A stretch of 64,000 nucleotides of DNA, taken from the NCBI RefSeq assembly GCF_000346465.2, contig NC_034012.1, forward strand, positions 3,063,134 to 3,127,133. Reading direction: 5' to 3'. Numbering within the stretch: the stretch's first letter is position 1; the number at the start of each line of letters is the position of its first letter. Shown here piece by piece: positions 61,677 through 64,000 of the stretch. Under the pieces are notes generated by a model that worked only from the letters and a program-made list of their open reading frames with translations, ran no database searches and had not been told where the DNA came from. The stretch comes from Prunus persica (Eukaryota > Streptophyta > Magnoliopsida > Rosales > Rosaceae). A program made the translations under genes and the position numbers.

Positions 61677-63610
61677 ATGGATTCGGGGGCACATGATCTG
61701 CAAGGTAGCAGTGAGGTTTTGGGTGCAGTTGATCAAAAGACGATTGAGAAATCAAGAAATTCTGTTGTTTGGTCGGTTGTTGAAACTGTCATTGTGATTG
61801 AATCAGAAGAGGGTGCTTGTGTTATTGGAAAAAATGAAGATTTGGAAGCATTGGGAAAGGAATTGGGGTCCAAAAAAGCAGTGGTGGAAGGACTTGAGAA
61901 ACTGAATGATAAGGAGGCATGCGACCAGCCTGGTAGTGGTGTGGTTCCTAGTGAAGTTGAGCAAGGAAATAATAAGAATTCAAACAATTTGGCTGATGGG
62001 AATGTTTCTGAGACTCTGGTGGTCATTAATTCGGATGAGGCTGCCCGTGTTACTGGAGATAATGGAAGATTGGTTACGAAGGTTGACGAATTGGGGTCGA
62101 GTAAGGTATCGGTGGAAGAATCAAAGAAGAAGGTGCCTCAAGCAGAGAGAGATTCACATGTGATTGATGTGAGGTGTGGGAGTGGTAAAGGCTTTGGTGA
62201 TAAATGGGATGTGGAAAGGGTTTGTAGGATTTGCCATTTAAGTTCTGAACAATCACCGGACAGAAAAATTGAAACTGCAAATAGTTCTACCCCTACGGAA
62301 TTAATTCATCTTGGTTGTGAGTGTAGAGATGAGCTTGGTGTTGCACATGGTCATTGTGCCGAAGCATGGTTTAAGCTAAAAGGAAACAGGTAAATTTTTC
62401 CATCTTTCCACCCGGTTTTCTTTCTTTCAATGCTTTCCACTGTCAATTTTTTTTTTTTTTTTTGGTGTGGTAATAATAGATGTTCAACTTTTTTTTGGTG
62501 TGAAAAAGTGGTGTGTGCATATTCTTAAATGTGTGCATGTTTGATTATATTTTGTATTGGGCAATAATTGTACCTTTTTTTGTTGTTGCATTTTTGTTTG
62601 ATATTTCTGCGTTTGTAATGTTTGGTTTCACGATGGTCTTTTCTTTTCTGAAATGTGGATTGAAACTGAACCTCCAAGAAGTGTTAAGTATGACCCCATA
62701 AAATTTTTTCTATGCTTCACCATATTCAAAGATCAAAGTTAAGAGTTGTACTGTATTGTTACGGCAGAAAATGTTTTCTGCACTTTGATTAATAAGATGT
62801 AAACCTAACTATATGAACATACCCCCGCCTTCTACCACTTGAACCAAGACTCTCGGCAGTGAATAAAATTATTAATCTCTGTGTTAGTAATGCGGAGAAA
62901 ATTCTCATGAATGTTTATAAATGGCACTACAGCTCTTCTTTTTGGTCTGCTTTTGTTTTCAAACTCGGTTTTTTAAGCTAACACAGATCTCATGTCAGGA
63001 TTCCCTGCATGGAAGTGTTAGGACTCTGAAATGATAGTAGTGTTACAAAGTAAATGACACAAGTGACAAGTAACAAGATCTTGTTCTATTTTATAAATGG
63101 TATTCAAGTTTTTCTTTTGTCATTTGCTCCTTTTTCTGCATTGAAACCCTGGGAAAGTTAGCAGAAGAGAAAATGAAACTTTTTTCATTTCCAATAACTA
63201 AGCTTTGCTGTGGTTACTTTTGATTTTAAAATTGTTTTCTGTTTCAATTATCTGTGGAGTGTTTTTTTTTTAGTCAGGAAGTATTTTCAAAGTCTAAATA
63301 AACAGTAGAGCTAGTGAAATTCTCTGCACAAGAACCTAGCATCAAAGATCACAATATAAGTTGATTCCTTTCTTATTTTTATTCATGCAGGACGTGCGAA
63401 ATCTGTGGTGAGACGGCGAACAATGTCACTGGTCATGGGGATAGCAGATTTATGGAGGAGTGGAATGAAGAAACGCTTTCTGGTATTGAAAATAACTCAT
63501 TGGACAGGAATGGAGGATGTTGGCGGGGACAGCCATTTTGCAACTTTTTAATGGCCTGTCTGGTAATAGCCTTTGTACTTCCATGGTTTTTTCGTGTGAA
63601 AATGTTCTAG
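61677..63610 (+). CDS. RING-CH (RINGv, MARCH-type) zinc finger membrane protein, 310 aa
   Basis: Probable membrane-bound E3 ubiquitin ligase or related adaptor. Two exons, 61677-62389 and 63391-63610, joined in phase (AG|G = Arg) to 311 codons with TAG at 63608-63610. The first about 180 residues are acidic and low-complexity (VVIESEEGA, VVINSDEAA repeats). The RINGv finger follows at about 182-246: CRIC, then GCEC, HGHC, and CEIC after the intron, a C4HC3 arrangement. There is one predicted membrane helix at the C-terminus (FLMACLVIAFVLPWFF). Most MARCH proteins have two helices, so this is a single-pass, tail-anchored form. The frame is open for 25 codons upstream but without an ATG, so the start is the first Met. 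The 1-kb intron splits the zinc finger. Confidence 0.85.
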
Positions 63611-64000
63611 TCAGGGATGTGAATAAAGTATTGAGGTCGTGCTGCATTATGTCTCAAGGCTGCATCCGTTGCGCGCGTCATGTGGAATCTTGCGACATGT
63701 TGCCTTTAATGGGATTTTCTGGTCTTCCATTCACTTGTAAACATACTCTGTCGGTTTCTGCATATAAGCCTGAAGATTTGAGGTTTCAAATGATTAGAGT
63801 TGCCATCTTGACAACTCAGGAGCAGAGTGCAGTTACTTGGTGTTTTCTTCAGTGTGACGGATGATATTCTTATATTCTTTTTCTTTCTGGCGGGTTTTGG
63901 CATAAACTTTTAACATTTGTTGCTGGAAAAAAGAAAAAAAAAGAGAGGCTTGGACATGAAATTAGAAAGCGGAAAAGTTGTTCTTATTCCTTGGAGCTAC
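63611..64000. other. 3' UTR/flank of the RING-CH gene
   Basis: Sequence after the stop with no recognisable coding exon. The overlapping plus-strand frame (63517-63864) is in a different phase from the RING-CH exon and lacks any motif. Confidence 0.6.

Overview
The window is nuclear DNA from a flowering plant, most likely a eudicot. Genes have many short exons with GT/AG introns, non-coding DNA is AT-rich, and every recognisable protein is a plant family (BIN2-type GSK3, nucleobase-ascorbate transporter, LRR receptor kinases of class XII and class II). My best guess is a woody Rosaceae such as Prunus. That rests on general protein resemblance only and I could not test it. Exon joins below were worked out by hand from splice sites and reading-frame phase.

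Layout, left to right. (1) 1-3030, plus: 3' part of an HCNGP/SAP30BP-like nuclear protein gene. (2) 3.0-7.0 kb: intergenic DNA with a tRNA-type SINE. (3) 7010-10395, plus: nucleobase-ascorbate transporter, 524 aa. (4) 10985-14028, minus: plant O-fucosyltransferase-family protein, 621 aa, convergent with the transporter. (5) 15.9-47.2 kb, all minus: a tandem array of non-RD, EFR/FLS2/Xa21-like (LRR-XII) receptor kinases. It has three apparently intact genes (C 20700-29501, D 31959-36358, F 42680-46736), one broken chimeric copy (E), one heavily decayed copy (B) and two small relics. A decayed RNase T2 gene lies inside the array. (6) 50353-53878, plus: clade II GSK3/shaggy-like kinase (BIN2-like), 379 aa. 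(7) 55233-58874, plus: class II LRR receptor kinase resembling Arabidopsis At5g45780, 625 aa. (8) 61677-63610, plus: RING-CH (RINGv) membrane protein, 310 aa.

The array is the most informative part. Intact members share one gene model: exon 1 (signal peptide, LRR N-cap, first LRRs), a 72-nt single-LRR exon, a 360-nt exon (five LRR lengths), a long exon of about 1.9-2.0 kb (remaining LRRs, transmembrane helix, most of the kinase), and a last exon with the kinase C-lobe. All introns are phase 1, so LRR exons can be gained or lost without breaking frame. Gene C shows a gain (a new 72-nt exon from a local tandem duplication) and a loss (one LRR missing at the start of its long exon). Gene C also carries a 4.3-kb intron holding a Mutator-like element with a Tourist-like MITE nested inside it. 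The D/E junction is a patchwork of three donor segments with short microhomologies, and E and F share a nearly identical tract of about 1 kb before diverging, which suggests gene conversion or recent unequal exchange. I found no clearly novel biochemical system; the unusual content is the evolutionary machinery of this receptor cluster and several well-delimited small mobile elements.
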